Source: Kiritimatiellia bacterium (lineage in GTDB: Bacteria > Verrucomicrobiota > Kiritimatiellia > RFP12 > JAAYLN01). Taken from it: a DNA stretch of 38,255 nucleotides. The notes under the pieces were generated by a model. That model was not told the DNA's origin. It worked only from the letters and a program-made list of their open reading frames with translations, and made no database searches. Both the position numbers and the translations under genes were made by a program. Of this stretch, positions 22,942-32,194 are shown piece by piece. Position 1 is the stretch's first letter. The number at the start of each line of letters is the position of its first letter. The stretch lies in NCBI GenBank assembly GCA_017458965.1, contig JAFSZJ010000103.1:1-38255 (forward strand), in the 5' to 3' direction.

Positions 22942-24807
22942 TTACTCGCCGCGAGCCGCCAGACGCCTCGCCTGGCGCGTCATCGACTCCGTTTCCACCT
23001 GGCCTGCGGTGGCGGAAGTCCCCTGCCCCGCCGCGCCCTGGCGACGGCGCCAAAGCTGTATGATCGCCAGTATCTGGCTCACGCTCCAGTACAGTACGAG
23101 CGCCGACGGCATCGTGTAGAACATCACGAGCATCATCGCCGGCATCATGAGCATCATCATGCGCTGCTGCGCCGGATCGCCCATGGACGGCGTAAGCCGA
23201 CTCTGAAGGTACATCGTGCCCGCCATTACAAGCGGAAGGATGTTGATCGGTATCGGCAGAAGGCCAGGGAGAATGTTCTCCTGATCGCTCAAGTCGGCGA
23301 TCCAAAGGAAAGGCGCGAAGCGAAGTTCGACGGCGCTACGCAGGACGAAGAAGATGGCGATGAAGAACGGTATCTGGACGAGCATCGGAAGGCAGCTCGC
23401 CATCGGGTTGACCTTGTGCTGGCGGTATATAGCCTGCTGCTCCTGCATGAGCTTCTGCGGGTCGTCCTTGAACTTGGCCTGGATCTCCTTGAGGAGCGGC
23501 TGGATCTCCTGCATGCGCTTCATGCTCTCGTTGCTGCGCTGCGTGAGCGGCCAGAAGGCGACGCGGACGAGGATCGTTATCGCTATGATGGCAAGGCCGT
23601 AGTTGTGCAGGAAGCCGAAGAGGAAGTTGAGCAGCCACAGCACGGCGATGCAGATGTACTTCCATGTGCCGAAGTCCATGATGTCGCCCGAGCGCGGGCC
23701 GAAGTGGCGCAGAACGGAGTACTTCTTCGGACCGATATAGAGCGTGTAGGAGCGGGAAAGGCTCTCGCCTGGCGCTATGGCCGCGCCATCAAAGAGGAGG
23801 GCGCCGGAGACGGACTCGATTTTGAGCGCTCCCTGCCCTGCCGCGCGGCGTGCGGTAATCCTGTAGCCGGCGCTCTTTGCGTCGGACGACATGACCTGAG
23901 TGAAGAAGCGGGACTTCAACGCCACCCATTCCTGCGGACCATCGACGGTCATCGAGGCTGACTCGGGAAGGAACGAGGCGTCCGGTGCACCGGAGCAGCC
24001 ACCGGATGACTGGCGGCCTGTGAGGATAGCGGCGACCCTGCCCTTTTTCTCCCAGTGGTCCACCTTCGCGAGCGAACCGTCCTTGACGCGCACGGCGGAG
24101 AGGGCATCGACCGAGAGGATGTTGAGCCGGTTGGCGTCAAGGCGGCGTATCTCGCCGAAGCTCACGGCGTTGGCGCCAAGCGCAAACGCGCCCTCGCCTT
24201 CGTTGGCGAAGACGTCCGTGACGGCCACGCGGTAGCCGTCCTGAAGGGCTATTGTCCTCGTGAGGGTGAGACCGGAGTCCGAAACGGCACGCAAAACGAC
24301 TCCGGTTCCGGAAGAGGAGACCACAGAGAAGTCCGACCTTGCTCCGAAACCGGGTACGCCCTCTAGCGCGAGGATCGGCGCGTTGGAGGAGACAAGCACC
24401 ACTTCGGGGCTGTCCTTATCAACGCTCTGGCGGTAGCCGCTGAGCCTGGCGGACAGTATCGTGCCGCCCTTGGACGAAATCTCCATGCCGACCTCTTCGT
24501 CGGACAAAGTGACGATGCTCTCCTCGACCCCGGTCTCGGCCTCGGCGGTCATAGCGGCGGCGGACGCGGCGGTCCCCTGCCCCGGCGCGACCGGGGCCTC
24601 GGTTTGTGCGCCGGCGGAAAGCGACGGCGCCTCGGTCGCGGCAGGCATCGGCTGGGCCACGGATGCCGGAACTTCGTTCGTCGCGGCTGCGGCCATGCGC
24701 TCGGCGTATGCGGCGCGGGCGCGCTTCGCCTCGTTGTTCTGGTGGAAGAGCCAGCCGACAAGCGCCACTACGAGCACTGCTACTATTGCGATGTCCTGTT
24801 TGTTCAT
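22942..24807 (-). CDS. yidC: Membrane protein insertase YidC
   Basis: A 621-residue YidC of the Gram-negative type. The N-terminal membrane helix (about 5-22) is followed by a linker and a large periplasmic beta domain. The conserved C-terminal insertase core has helices at about 381-415, 467-493, 512-537 and 550-585. It contains the C1-loop text [26 protein letters not shown] and [16 protein letters not shown]. It inserts and folds inner-membrane proteins alone or with SecYEG. The ATG overlaps the yidD stop (ATGA). The periplasmic domain supports a two-membrane cell envelope. Confidence 0.96.
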   Translation of the reverse strand: MNKQDIAIVAVLVVALVGWLFHQNNEAKRARAAYAERMAAAATNEVPASVAQPMPAATEAPSLSAGAQTEAPVAPGQGTAASAAAMTAEAETGVEESIVTLSDEEVGMEISSKGGTILSARLSGYRQSVDKDSPEVVLVSSNAPILALEGVPGFGARSDFSVVSSSGTGVVLRAVSDSGLTLTRTIALQDGYRVAVTDVFANEGEGAFALGANAVSFGEIRRLDANRLNILSVDALSAVRVKDGSLAKVDHWEKKGRVAAILTGRQSSGGCSGAPDASFLPESASMTVDGPQEWVALKSRFFTQVMSSDAKSAGYRITARRAAGQGALKIESVSGALLFDGAAIAPGESLSRSYTLYIGPKKYSVLRHFGPRSGDIMDFGTWKYICIAVLWLLNFLFGFLHNYGLAIIAITILVRVAFWPLTQRSNESMKRMQEIQPLLKEIQAKFKDDPQKLMQEQQAIYRQHKVNPMASCLPMLVQIPFFIAIFFVLRSAVELRFAPFLWIADLSDQENILPGLLPIPINILPLVMAGTMYLQSRLTPSMGDPAQQRMMMLMMPAMMLVMFYTMPSALVLYWSVSQILAIIQLWRRRQGAAGQGTSATAGQVETESMTRQARRLAARGE

Positions 24808-25058
24808 GTCTTCTTTTCCGGTGTCTTTCTCCCGCGTCTTGGCGGGACTGGGTCATAGCCGCTTGGGCCAAATGGATGGCAGCGAAGAAGCCGCCTCAAC
24901 GAAAGCCAAAGGCCGTATGCCGGACCATGGACCTTGATCGCCTCGATGCAGTAGTTGGAGCAGGATGGGGTGAAGCGGCAGCAGGGGCCGATCAGCGGGG
25001 AAAGCGTCGCCTGGTACACTCGGACGCAGCCGATGAGGAAGGATGAGACGAGGGCCAT
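24804..25058 (-). CDS. yidD: Membrane protein insertion efficiency factor YidD
   Basis: An 84-residue YidD. The amphipathic N-terminus [17 protein letters not shown] and the conserved core [20 protein letters not shown], then [19 protein letters not shown], are diagnostic. It assists YidC/Sec-dependent insertion at the cytoplasmic face. The ATG at 25058 overlies a GGGTGG-type site; the frame extends to 25091 but would then overlap rnpA. It lies between rnpA and yidC as usual. Confidence 0.93.
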   Translation of the reverse strand: MALVSSFLIGCVRVYQATLSPLIGPCCRFTPSCSNYCIEAIKVHGPAYGLWLSLRRLLRCHPFGPSGYDPVPPRRGRKTPEKKT

Positions 25059-25060
25059 CG

Positions 25061-25456
25061 TCAGTCCACCCATACCCCAGCCCTTCTGCAAGTCCTCTCG
25101 AACTCCGCGCAGACGTCGCCGGATGTCGCGTCAAGGATGCGGCGACGGCCGATAAGGACCAGAAGCGCCCCATCGGCCACACGCTCGCGGCGGGTCCTGT
25201 ACGCCTCGCGCATGAGCCTCTTGGCCCGGTTGCGCTGATGGGCGTCGTGGAATGTCCGCTTGGAGGCGATGACGCCGAAACCGCCCTTGCGGTCCGGCGC
25301 CTTCAGCGCCCATAGCGCGAACGAGCGTGACGCAAAAGAAACGCCGCCATCGAAGACCTCGCGGAACGCGGGTGAGGTGAGGCGGCATTCGCGTGGCAGA
25401 CGGTGGCCGGTCCCGGCGTGGCCGGGCAAGGCCGCCGATGACCCGTCCTGCGCCAT
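25061..25456 (-). CDS. rnpA: Ribonuclease P protein component
   Basis: A 131-residue RnpA. The core starts at [19 protein letters not shown] and contains the family motif [12 protein letters not shown]. It assists the RNase P RNA in 5' maturation of tRNA. About 20 residues precede the core, a mild extension. The ATG at 25456 was chosen because the longer frame to 25531 would overlap rpmH. It starts 13 bp after the rpmH stop, without a clear Shine-Dalgarno, so coupling to rpmH is likely. Confidence 0.92.
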   Translation of the reverse strand: MAQDGSSAALPGHAGTGHRLPRECRLTSPAFREVFDGGVSFASRSFALWALKAPDRKGGFGVIASKRTFHDAHQRNRAKRLMREAYRTRRERVADGALLVLIGRRRILDATSGDVCAEFERTCRRAGVWVD

Positions 25457-25469
25457 TGGCGTGGCTGCT

Positions 25470-25607
25470 CTAGACGGCCGTGAGGCGGATGCGGCCCTTC
25501 TGGCGACGGCGCGCGAGGACATCGCGGCCACCGCGGGTGGCCATGCGGGCGCGGAACCCGAGCTTGCGGGCGCGCTTGATCTTGGAAGGCTGCCAAAGTT
25601 GCTTCAT
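25470..25607 (-). CDS. rpmH: 50S ribosomal protein L34
   Basis: A 45-residue L34, reading [20 protein letters not shown] at the start and ending [13 protein letters not shown]. It is a very basic protein of the large subunit. AGGAG lies about 9 nt before the ATG and a good promoter lies at 25682-25653. It heads the conserved rpmH-rnpA-yidD-yidC order. dnaA, often found next to rpmH at the origin, is not upstream; the giant kinase gene is there instead. Confidence 0.96.
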   Translation of the reverse strand: MKQLWQPSKIKRARKLGFRARMATRGGRDVLARRRQKGRIRLTAV

Positions 25608-25652
25608 TTTGCTTCGCTCCTGTTCTACGGATGCTTCATCAAATGTTGTAGG

Positions 25653-25682
25653 ATTTTAGCAGAATCATGCCGTAATAGTCAA
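25653..25682 (-). promoter_or_regulatory. rpmH operon promoter
   Basis: On the minus strand TTGACT (25682-25677), an 18-bp spacer and TAAAAT (25658-25653) predict a start near 25646 and a leader of about 39 nt with a good ribosome site. The -35 box overlaps the stop codon of the upstream kinase gene, so readthrough from that operon could also reach rpmH. No terminator is visible between them. Confidence 0.65.
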
Positions 25683-28600
25683 TCCTGATTGGCAAGAATC
25701 ATTTTGATGCACTCGCCAAGTTCCTCGTGCCCATCGCTTTTGCCGTTGGCTAATTCGGATATCCGCGATTGATTCGTCTTGAAAAACTCCAGCCAAGTCG
25801 CGACATCGCCATCACCGTTCCGGCAATGCTCATAGCGAGGCGACATAAGGCGGCTCATTGGTTTTGCCGCGCGAAGCCAAATGGACGCATGCGTCGCTAT
25901 GTTAGGTTCGGGCAATCCCTCACGGACTCTGTACTTAAGGAACTCGTACTCGACCTTGACCACCTCCGGCGCGAAGTCATGCGCGGGGCCGGGATTCACC
26001 CAGAACCAGTCCTCCATGCCACTGGATTTAAGTTCTTTTATGTTGTAAACCCTGTTAGCCTGGATTGTCTTTGGTTTTGGTTCCCAACGCTCCGTTTTCC
26101 CATACGGGACATTTGATACGTCATACTTGACGATTTCGTACTCGGTCTTCATCCGAGATTGTTTTTTGGCGTTTTTGGGGCTGAGCCTGAGCGGCTCCGG
26201 CACCAGATATATTGTGCCGACACCGATTGGAATTGGGACGGTAAGTTCACGGTTGCCATTTCCCGCCCCAAGGTGACCAAGGTCTTCCCCGTCGGGTTTC
26301 ACCCTGACGTGCCACGTGACATTCCCATCCAAAGGATCAACGACCGTGATATGCCTCGGACGCTTTTCGAGAACCGGCGCATCGGTTTTTCTCGATGTGC
26401 CGGCGTCGCCCATCTGGATTCTCGCCTCACCACCATTGCGTATCTCATGGGCTTCATCGCAGGAGTAATTGACGACAATTGTTTCGCGAGGTCTGCTAGT
26501 GAAGCTTGCGGAGCCGTTCGCCGGGACCTTGATCTTATTTCCACCCACCGTTGCCACGACTTCGGAATCGTTGGCGTTCGAGATCTCCAATTTCGGATCA
26601 CCCTTGTACGCCAAGTTGAAACCGATGCTTGCCTTGGAGTCGCCACCCTTTAGTTCAATGGTATTTTTGGCGGTTTCATAATCGGCGGAAGCAGTCCCGT
26701 CGGCCTTTGCCGAGAAGTCGGTGGTGCTCCAAACGGCAAGATCACGGAAGACGGCCTCACCGCTGGCGTCAATTCGCTTTTGGGAATTGCCTACCGAGAC
26801 AATGATCGGGACATTGCCCCCATTCTTCACCTCTGCTGAAGCCTTCTTGGCTAATGATGCTTTGATGTCGTCCAAATCAGTGCGCAACTTGCCAAGGCTC
26901 TTATCAAGATCCGCATACCCGGTTTGCGCTGGGATGGTAAGCGTCTCCGCCTCTTGCACCGCCTCATCATGACTGCGACGGTCGGATATCCGCCCCACGC
27001 GCTCTTTTAGCTTGTTGACAGCTTCGGACGCCTTCTTTACGTTTTCTTCTGCCGTCTGGCGACTTGCCTTCTCGCCCTTGCGTTTTGCAATGGCGTTGTC
27101 GAGGTCCGTTTCGATTGCAGTGCGCTTGGCGGCAGCAATGCGATACGTCTCGCGTTCGGCGACGCCGGCTGTCTGATTGGCATCTTCCAGAGCCTTTGAC
27201 ATCTCGCCTTTTATTATCGCGACCTTCTTGCTGCTCTCGGTCAGATCGTCAGTCTTGGCGATGGAAGCACATAGGGAAGCGGCGTCGGCTTCCTGTTTGG
27301 CCATCGCCTCGCCAAGTGCCTTCTCTGCCTTGGCTGTCGCATCAAGAATTCCCTGGCGGGTCGTGAGGGCAGTGTCGAGGTCCGTTTCGATTGCAGTGCG
27401 CTTGACGGCGGCATTGCGATAGGTCTCGCGTTCGGCAACGCCAACTGTCTGCGCGGCAGTTTTCAGAGCCTTCGAAATTGCATCCTTGATGCTCTTGACT
27501 TTGCTACGGCTCTCGGTCAGATCGTCCGCCGTGGCGATGGCGGAGCATAGCTCGTTGGTTGTGGCTTCCTGTTTGGCCATTGCCTCATTGAGCACCTTCT
27601 CGGCCTTGGCTATCGCATCAAGAATTCCCTGGCGGGTCGTGAGGGCGGTGTCGAGGTCCGTTTCGATTGCAGTGCGCTTGGCGGCGGCATTGCGATAGGT
27701 CTCGCGTTCGGCAACACCGGCTGTCAGCGCAGCGGTTTCCAGTGCCTTTGACATCGAATCCTTAATGCTCTTGACTTTGCTACGGCTCTCGGTAAGATCG
27801 TCCGCCTTAGCGATGGCGGCGCATAGCTCGTTGGTTGTGGCTTCCTGTTTGGCAATTGCCTCATTGAGCACCTTCTCGGCCTTGGCTATCGCATCAAGAA
27901 TTCCCTGGCGGGTCGTGAGGGCGGTGTCGAGGTCCGTTTCGATTGCAGTGCGCTTAGCGGCGGCATTGCGATAGGTCTCGCCTTCGGCAACGCCGGCTGT
28001 CTGCTTGGCATTATCCAAAGCCTTCGACATCTCGGCTTTTAGTTCCGCAATCTTGTTGCTGCTCTCGGTCAGATCGTCCGCCTTGGCGATGGAGATGCAC
28101 AAGGCGTCGGCACTTGACTCCTGCGCCTGCATAGCCTTGACGAGTGAATTCTCGGCCTCGACAATCGGGTCTTTCGGTTTCGTAACAGGATCTTCGACTA
28201 CCTTTCCTTTGCCATTACCGGGCTCTGCAATCGGTGGGACGACAGGCGGTTTATTACCAGGTACGACTATTGGTGGTGGGACAATGCCATTCTTTTCGAG
28301 ATCTTCGGCCTTCTGCCTAAGGTAGAAGGCCGCCCCGAATGCGGCGCCGATCACAATGACAAACAAGGCGGCTAGCCAAGGCCGATTATTGGCCTTGCGT
28401 ATAACGACGGACTGTTCAGGCTTCGGCTGCCGTTTCGGTTGGGACTCTAGCTTGTGTTTAGTTGGCGACCGCGAGTCGAGTTTAGGCTCCGGTGCCTTCG
28501 GCTCACGTTTTAGTTGCGGTTTAGGCTGCGGCTGAATAGTCGGTTCAGGCTTTGGCTCGTTTTCAGGAGGATGTTGCGTTCTCCGCTGCTGCGGAATCTT

Positions 28601-31144
28601 GCTGGTTGTGTTGGTCTTTGCGAAGCCAGATTCCGGTGTGGCAACCGTTGCGCGGGTCTTGGTGACATCAAAATCTGGAGTGGCGACCGTCGCATGCGTT
28701 TTGGTGAGATCGGCAAGAGTGCCATCCAATGCCGACGTCGCCACCGTGGCGCGTGTTTCGGCTACCTCGGCGCGCGTCTCGACATCGGGGACCGCCACAC
28801 GCGTCTCGTCCCCCGCACTCGTCTTGGCTTCATCTGCGCGGGTCTCGACCTCCGGGGCGGCCACGTTCGTCTCGTCGCCAACCCGCGTCTCGCCGGCATC
28901 ATCGCGGGCCACGACCTCCGGGAGTGCCACATGCGTCTCATCGCCCACACGGGTCTCGTCGACCTCGGCGCGGACCTCTGCCTCGGGGACTGCGACATGC
29001 GTCTCGGCGCCGTCGTTCGTCTCGGAGCCTTCGATCTGCTCCTCTGCTTCCGATATCGCGGCATGGGGCCGACCCTTGGCTTTGGTTTCGGCAGGAGTGG
29101 TAGGTGCTTCCGAGTGTTCCTCGGAAAACTGCGGAGGTACGCCGCCGTCAGGCTCGTCGGGAAGCATTATCCTGCTACGCCGCTTCAAGGATGCTTCATC
29201 GCCATCGGAGGGAGTGGCGTTTCTGGCAATCTGCCGACCAGCAACGGGCTCGGACTCGGACGAATACTGTTCTTCGGTTGTGGCCCCGTAAAGACCAACC
29301 TCGCGTCCAAGATGCGCCGTTTGCGAGCCAGCTAGCTCTGCAGAAATGCGGCGGCGGCGAACCTCGTCCGGGTCAGCCAGTTCCGCTGCCGGGATCCGCG
29401 CCAGGAGGCGCAGGATCTCGTCGCTGTCCCGGATGCGCCTCTCAGGGTCCGGCTCGATCATGGCGGCGACAAGCGAACGCCACGTTGGTCGGTCGTCAAG
29501 GCGCGAGATGTCAGGTCTGTCCCCGTCCTTCGCGCGTCTGTAGAACTCGGCGAAACCGTCGCCGCCACGCTTTAGCCGCGGGTAGACCGGCTGGCCGGTC
29601 AGGGCTTCGTGGAGGCACAGCCCAAGAGCGTAGATGTCGACAGCCGGCGACCCTCGTGATGTGCCGAGGGCCATCTCCGGAGCCATGTAGTCGAGCGTGC
29701 CGGGGAGACTTCCCTGTGTCTGCGTCTCATCGGTCTTCACCACGCCGAGATCCATCACGCTGGCGCGTTCCGGTGCCCCATCAGGCATATAGAGGTTGGC
29801 GGGCTTTATGTCGCGGTGGACTATGCCGGCCCGGTGCATGACCCCCAGACCGCCGGCGAAACGGGCGAAGGCCGCCGCGATCTCGCGCGGCGGTATGGAA
29901 AGATGCTTGTCGTTGGCGGCGGCGATCCTGTCGCGGAGGGAGCTTCCCGGCATCCCATCCAGGAACTGCATCACTATGAAATGGGTTTCCGTTGCGGCCC
30001 TGGCCGACTTGAAGTACTCTACGAACGACACGAGGCGGCCATCGTTGAAGCGCGCCAGGGTCTTCGCCTCCCTTATGAATCGCTCGGAGTACTCGGGCTT
30101 GAGAAGCGCCTTTATGGCGACGACAAGTCCGTCGGACTTGCGCCGGCCGCGGAACACAACGCCGAAGCCCCCCTTGCCCACGCATCGCAGAAGCTCGTAC
30201 CGAGCCGAGGGGCTGGCGATTTCGCGTAGCGCGACGCCCTTGAGGGCATCCGCGAACTCACGATATGTCTGGTATCGTCCGGAACGCTCCGGCGAAAGGC
30301 CCTTCTTTATGATCCTCTGGACATGGGCCAGGGCGTGGATGCGGAAGGTCTCGATCTTAAGCGCCTTGGAGACGTCCACCCCCTCGACCTTCGTCCAGCG
30401 CTGGAAGAAGGCCATCATCGATTGCTCGCCCATGGCCCCGCCGGCCGCATACGGCCGCGAACCGGCAAGCATCTCGTAAAGGCAGACCGTCAGACTGAAG
30501 ACGTCCGAACACTCGTCTCCGCGAAACCCCTTGTCCGGTCGGAAATCCGGATGGAAGTCCGGGGCCATGTAATCGACCGTGCCGCGCATCGCCCCGGATT
30601 CCGTGGTGGTGCGCGATGCCCCGTCCTGGCGGGCGATCTCGAAGTCGATCAGCTTGGCTGAGCCATCGTCGCAGATGAATATGTTCGAAGGCTTGATGTC
30701 GCGGTGTACAAGGCCATGCTCGGCGCAGATCACCAGGGCGTCAGCGCATGACCGGATTATCCGCAGGACATCGTCGGCGTCAAGGCCAAGCTTGTTGGAC
30801 TTCAGCAGCTCCTCGAGGGTCTGCCCATTGAGGAGTTCCATGACAAGCACGTGGATGTCCTCGAACCCCTGGGACGACGCAAAGCAACCGTAATACCGGA
30901 CTATGCCGGGGTTGGCGGCGGCAATGAGCGCGTTCGTGCGCCGCGTGAGTCTCTTGAAATCACGGGCGGAATCGTCGCCGTGGTCGGGCATCACCTTGAG
31001 GGCAACGAGGTCCCCTCGGCGAATCCCAGGGAAGGCGGCTTCAAGCGCGCGTCCAACGTAAAGTTTTCCCTGCGCACCTTTGGCGGCAAGGTCCTTTACT
31101 ATCTCGAACGCGCCGAGACGCCAGATTCTTCCGGCAGGCTTCAA
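25679..31144 (-). CDS. Giant membrane protein with two tandem Ser/Thr kinase domains and repeat ectodomain
   Basis: An 1821-residue protein. Kinase domain 1 (about 10-305) has Lys50 (VALK), HRDIKPSN (147-154), DFE instead of DFG (167-169) and APD instead of APE (194-196). Kinase domain 2 (about 315-585) has a good glycine loop GKGGFG (323-328), Lys345, HRDIKPAN (443-450), DLG (465-467) and APE (488-490). A disordered linker follows, rich in ETRV/ETHVAVP-type motifs (about 710-845) and then Pro/Lys/Glu (to about 915). One membrane helix lies at about 920-943. Four roughly 92-residue helical repeats come next (about 1003-1361), then a helical stretch, beta-rich segments and a C-terminal region of unknown type. 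The start is TTG with no Shine-Dalgarno, 3 bp after the preceding stop, implying coupling. The repeats recur in the PP2C phosphatase of the same operon. Confidence 0.85.
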   Translation of the reverse strand: MKPAGRIWRLGAFEIVKDLAAKGAQGKLYVGRALEAAFPGIRRGDLVALKVMPDHGDDSARDFKRLTRRTNALIAAANPGIVRYYGCFASSQGFEDIHVLVMELLNGQTLEELLKSNKLGLDADDVLRIIRSCADALVICAEHGLVHRDIKPSNIFICDDGSAKLIDFEIARQDGASRTTTESGAMRGTVDYMAPDFHPDFRPDKGFRGDECSDVFSLTVCLYEMLAGSRPYAAGGAMGEQSMMAFFQRWTKVEGVDVSKALKIETFRIHALAHVQRIIKKGLSPERSGRYQTYREFADALKGVALREIASPSARYELLRCVGKGGFGVVFRGRRKSDGLVVAIKALLKPEYSERFIREAKTLARFNDGRLVSFVEYFKSARAATETHFIVMQFLDGMPGSSLRDRIAAANDKHLSIPPREIAAAFARFAGGLGVMHRAGIVHRDIKPANLYMPDGAPERASVMDLGVVKTDETQTQGSLPGTLDYMAPEMALGTSRGSPAVDIYALGLCLHEALTGQPVYPRLKRGGDGFAEFYRRAKDGDRPDISRLDDRPTWRSLVAAMIEPDPERRIRDSDEILRLLARIPAAELADPDEVRRRRISAELAGSQTAHLGREVGLYGATTEEQYSSESEPVAGRQIARNATPSDGDEASLKRRSRIMLPDEPDGGVPPQFSEEHSEAPTTPAETKAKGRPHAAISEAEEQIEGSETNDGAETHVAVPEAEVRAEVDETRVGDETHVALPEVVARDDAGETRVGDETNVAAPEVETRADEAKTSAGDETRVAVPDVETRAEVAETRATVATSALDGTLADLTKTHATVATPDFDVTKTRATVATPESGFAKTNTTSKIPQQRRTQHPPENEPKPEPTIQPQPKPQLKREPKAPEPKLDSRSPTKHKLESQPKRQPKPEQSVVIRKANNRPWLAALFVIVIGAAFGAAFYLRQKAEDLEKNGIVPPPIVVPGNKPPVVPPIAEPGNGKGKVVEDPVTKPKDPIVEAENSLVKAMQAQESSADALCISIAKADDLTESSNKIAELKAEMSKALDNAKQTAGVAEGETYRNAAAKRTAIETDLDTALTTRQGILDAIAKAEKVLNEAIAKQEATTNELCAAIAKADDLTESRSKVKSIKDSMSKALETAALTAGVAERETYRNAAAKRTAIETDLDTALTTRQGILDAIAKAEKVLNEAMAKQEATTNELCSAIATADDLTESRSKVKSIKDAISKALKTAAQTVGVAERETYRNAAVKRTAIETDLDTALTTRQGILDATAKAEKALGEAMAKQEADAASLCASIAKTDDLTESSKKVAIIKGEMSKALEDANQTAGVAERETYRIAAAKRTAIETDLDNAIAKRKGEKASRQTAEENVKKASEAVNKLKERVGRISDRRSHDEAVQEAETLTIPAQTGYADLDKSLGKLRTDLDDIKASLAKKASAEVKNGGNVPIIVSVGNSQKRIDASGEAVFRDLAVWSTTDFSAKADGTASADYETAKNTIELKGGDSKASIGFNLAYKGDPKLEISNANDSEVVATVGGNKIKVPANGSASFTSRPRETIVVNYSCDEAHEIRNGGEARIQMGDAGTSRKTDAPVLEKRPRHITVVDPLDGNVTWHVRVKPDGEDLGHLGAGNGNRELTVPIPIGVGTIYLVPEPLRLSPKNAKKQSRMKTEYEIVKYDVSNVPYGKTERWEPKPKTIQANRVYNIKELKSSGMEDWFWVNPGPAHDFAPEVVKVEYEFLKYRVREGLPEPNIATHASIWLRAAKPMSRLMSPRYEHCRNGDGDVATWLEFFKTNQSRISELANGKSDGHEELGECIKMILANQD
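27060..28136 (-). repeat. Four tandem repeats (276 bp, 92 residues) in the kinase ectodomain
   Basis: The phrase encoding TAIETDLDTALTTRQGILDA recurs with a 276-bp period (for example at about 27341, 27617 and 27893), and long stretches are near-identical at DNA level. The protein repeat runs roughly A-x-KAL-x-EAM-x-KQEA, then LC-x-x-IAKADDLTES, then AL-x-x-A-x-QTAGVAE-x-ETYR and AAAKRTAIETDLD. The fourth copy is more divergent at its end. The same module occurs five times in the phosphatase at 32191-35517. Confidence 0.9.
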
Positions 31145-31147
31145 TTG

Positions 31148-32194
31148 CTAGCGTGGTGTTGCTGCGTTGATCAACGGTTGGAGTTCCTCGCGTGGGAACC
31201 TTATGATCACCTGGCATTGGGAGCCGATGGCTTCAATTTTGGCCCGGTCAGCAAGCGAAGCCAGGGCGTTTCCATCCCCTCCCCTGGCCAAGGAGGCGAA
31301 CCCGCGCATAGCCCCAAGCATGTCGGCCGCAGAAGCGGCGCTTTGCTTGTTCAAGAACCGTGCCGACAATGACACGACGACAGATTCGTCTCCAGACACA
31401 CCCTCGGCGCTCGCGGATATCCGTGACAGTTCCTTGAGGAATGGCATGGAGTCCAACAACGTCGGCTCATCGTCGTCATCGTCGGTCTCTTCATCATCGT
31501 CGTCCCCGAACAACATAACTGGATCAACCGTGGCCGTAAGCCAGAAGAACGGACTTCCAGAAGGCATTTCGGGCCGGAAGGCATGTCCTTTACACACATC
31601 GTCGGCTACATTCCTGGCAAGCCTCTCCTCCGATGCGACAACGGCCAATCGGCTGTCCGCAAGCGCGACAAATACGGCCTCTGGTCCGTCGCCGACATCG
31701 CCATTGACAGTCTTTTGCGCGATGTTGGTCACGCTTACCCTCATGACATTGCCGGCAAGCGTCTCGAGCCCAAGCCTTGCTCCTTTGCCATCTGCCAGTG
31801 CCGACTTCGACATTGAAACGACGGCCTCTTCCAGCGTCGTCATGGTCACGTTGGTCGAAAAGCCAAGCAACATGACGACGCTGAAGTCATCGTCATCCTC
31901 GTCCGTCTTTTGCCCGTTGTAGGCGGCAGCCGGCATCATTGCGAACGCATAGAAGGCTATGTCTTTCACAAGTGGCGATTGCGCCATGGTCTGTGTCGCC
32001 AATCCGGATTGTCCGCCAATTGCGTCCTTGAGGCGGGCGATCGGCGGAAATGCCTCCAAGGCCCTGCCGTCAAGCACGCATTGGGCGAAGGAGTTTGTGG
32101 GGAATATGCGGAAACCGCGCTGCGACGTGGCGTCGTCGGCCAATGCCACGAACGAGACCACGACGATCGCGGCGACCAGTAGAGCCCCCCTCAT
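31148..32194 (-). CDS. Exported Asp-rich protein of unknown function
   Basis: A 348-residue protein. It begins with a signal peptide (MRGALLVAAIVVVSFVALA, cleavage likely before DD) and has no other clear membrane segment. Two Asp-rich loops stand out: TDEDDDDF, and GDDDDEETDDDDDEP in the C-terminal half. They could bind calcium or other cations. The family is not recognised; the alternating strand/helix pattern vaguely recalls periplasmic DUF3352-like proteins. The ATG at 32194 overlaps the phosphatase stop (ATGA) and AGGAGG lies 7 nt upstream. Lying between a phosphatase and a kinase that both have ectodomains, it could be their periplasmic partner. That is inference from position. Confidence 0.7.
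   Translation of the reverse strand: MRGALLVAAIVVVSFVALADDATSQRGFRIFPTNSFAQCVLDGRALEAFPPIARLKDAIGGQSGLATQTMAQSPLVKDIAFYAFAMMPAAAYNGQKTDEDDDDFSVVMLLGFSTNVTMTTLEEAVVSMSKSALADGKGARLGLETLAGNVMRVSVTNIAQKTVNGDVGDGPEAVFVALADSRLAVVASEERLARNVADDVCKGHAFRPEMPSGSPFFWLTATVDPVMLFGDDDDEETDDDDDEPTLLDSMPFLKELSRISASAEGVSGDESVVVSLSARFLNKQSAASAADMLGAMRGFASLARGGDGNALASLADRAKIEAIGSQCQVIIRFPREELQPLINAATPR

Noticed and set aside
25457-25531. N-terminal extension of rnpA
   Set aside because: It overlaps rpmH, and the added residues are unlike RnpA.
25608-25678. Origin of replication next to rpmH
   Set aside because: There is no dnaA gene and no cluster of DnaA boxes (TTATCCACA-like) in the gap, which holds only the rpmH promoter and ribosome site.
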